In this document: in pieces, positions 5,652 to 5,671 of the stretch
Position numbering within the stretch: the first letter of the stretch is position 1
How the letters are laid out: each line of letters opens with the position of its first letter
Assembly (NCBI GenBank): GCA_023230825.1
Contig: JALNWO010000110.1
Coordinates: 1-5,671, forward strand
Length of the DNA stretch: 5,671 nucleotides
Direction: 5' to 3'
From: Acholeplasmataceae bacterium
Lineage (GTDB): Bacteria > Bacillota_I > Bacilli_A > Acholeplasmatales > Acholeplasmataceae
Made by a program: the position numbers and the translations under genes
The notes under the pieces: generated by a model
Seen by the model: only the letters and a program-made list of their open reading frames with translations
What the model was told of the DNA's origin: nothing
Database searches by the model: none

Positions 5652-5671
5652 ATGCGTGAGAAGATTATCCT
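5652..5671 (+). CDS. rpmG: 50S ribosomal protein L33, 3'-truncated by the window edge
   Basis: Only six full codons and part of a seventh are visible: M-R-E-K-I-I followed by a CT start that would give Leu. This matches the usual beginning of bacterial L33, a small zinc-ribbon or zinc-free protein of the large ribosomal subunit. The ATG has AAGGAG 10 bases upstream and a strong dedicated promoter. The position directly after a sigH-like gene is exactly where rpmG lies in Bacillus, before secE and nusG. The call rests on these few residues plus synteny. Confidence 0.75.

Noticed and set aside
1..5671. Mycoplasma-type genetic code (TGA as Trp)
   Set aside because: All tryptophans are encoded by TGG and the rlmB frame ends naturally at TGA exactly where the next gene begins.

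Overview
The window is AT-rich, and all of its genes lie on the + strand. It reads as a low-GC Gram-positive (Bacillota) or early-branching Mycoplasmatota chromosome, for example the Acholeplasma/Izemoplasma side or a relative of Erysipelotrichia. The main evidence is gene order: cysS, mrnC, rlmB, a SigH-like sigma factor and the start of rpmG follow the well-known Bacillus block cysS-mrnC-rlmB-yacP-sigH-rpmG-secE-nusG. Every tryptophan in the predicted proteins is TGG and rlmB ends in TGA. The standard bacterial code therefore fits, and the Mycoplasma/Spiroplasma code, in which TGA is Trp, does not. Genus-level placement is inference only.

Layout. Positions 1-1252 hold cysteinyl-tRNA synthetase, lacking its first ~20 codons at the window edge. 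It overlaps by one base (TAATG) with mrnC (1252-1641), the Mini-RNase III that matures 23S rRNA. mrnC overlaps by 20 bases with a large P-type cation ATPase (1622-4276), which is not part of the canonical block. A strong intrinsic terminator follows at 4278-4314, and its T-tract runs into a candidate promoter for rlmB. rlmB (4362-5060) overlaps by 4 bases (ATGA) with the sigma factor gene (5057-5572); no room remains for yacP. The last 100 bases carry a near-consensus housekeeping promoter embedded in nested inverted repeats, a small hairpin that displays the Shine-Dalgarno sequence, and the first codons of ribosomal protein L33.

How the parts fit. Most genes serve translation: charging of tRNA-Cys, 23S rRNA end-processing, 23S rRNA ribose methylation and a ribosomal protein. 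The sigma factor and the ATPase are the two genes with other roles. Overlaps and terminators suggest three transcription units: (cysS)-mrnC-ATPase, rlmB-sigma, and rpmG onward, with possible read-through from sigma into rpmG.

I see no clearly new multi-gene system. The most unusual points are the ATPase placed inside a conserved translation operon, its long charged N-terminal extension and non-acidic M4 motif, and the dense inverted-repeat architecture over the rpmG promoter and ribosome-binding site.
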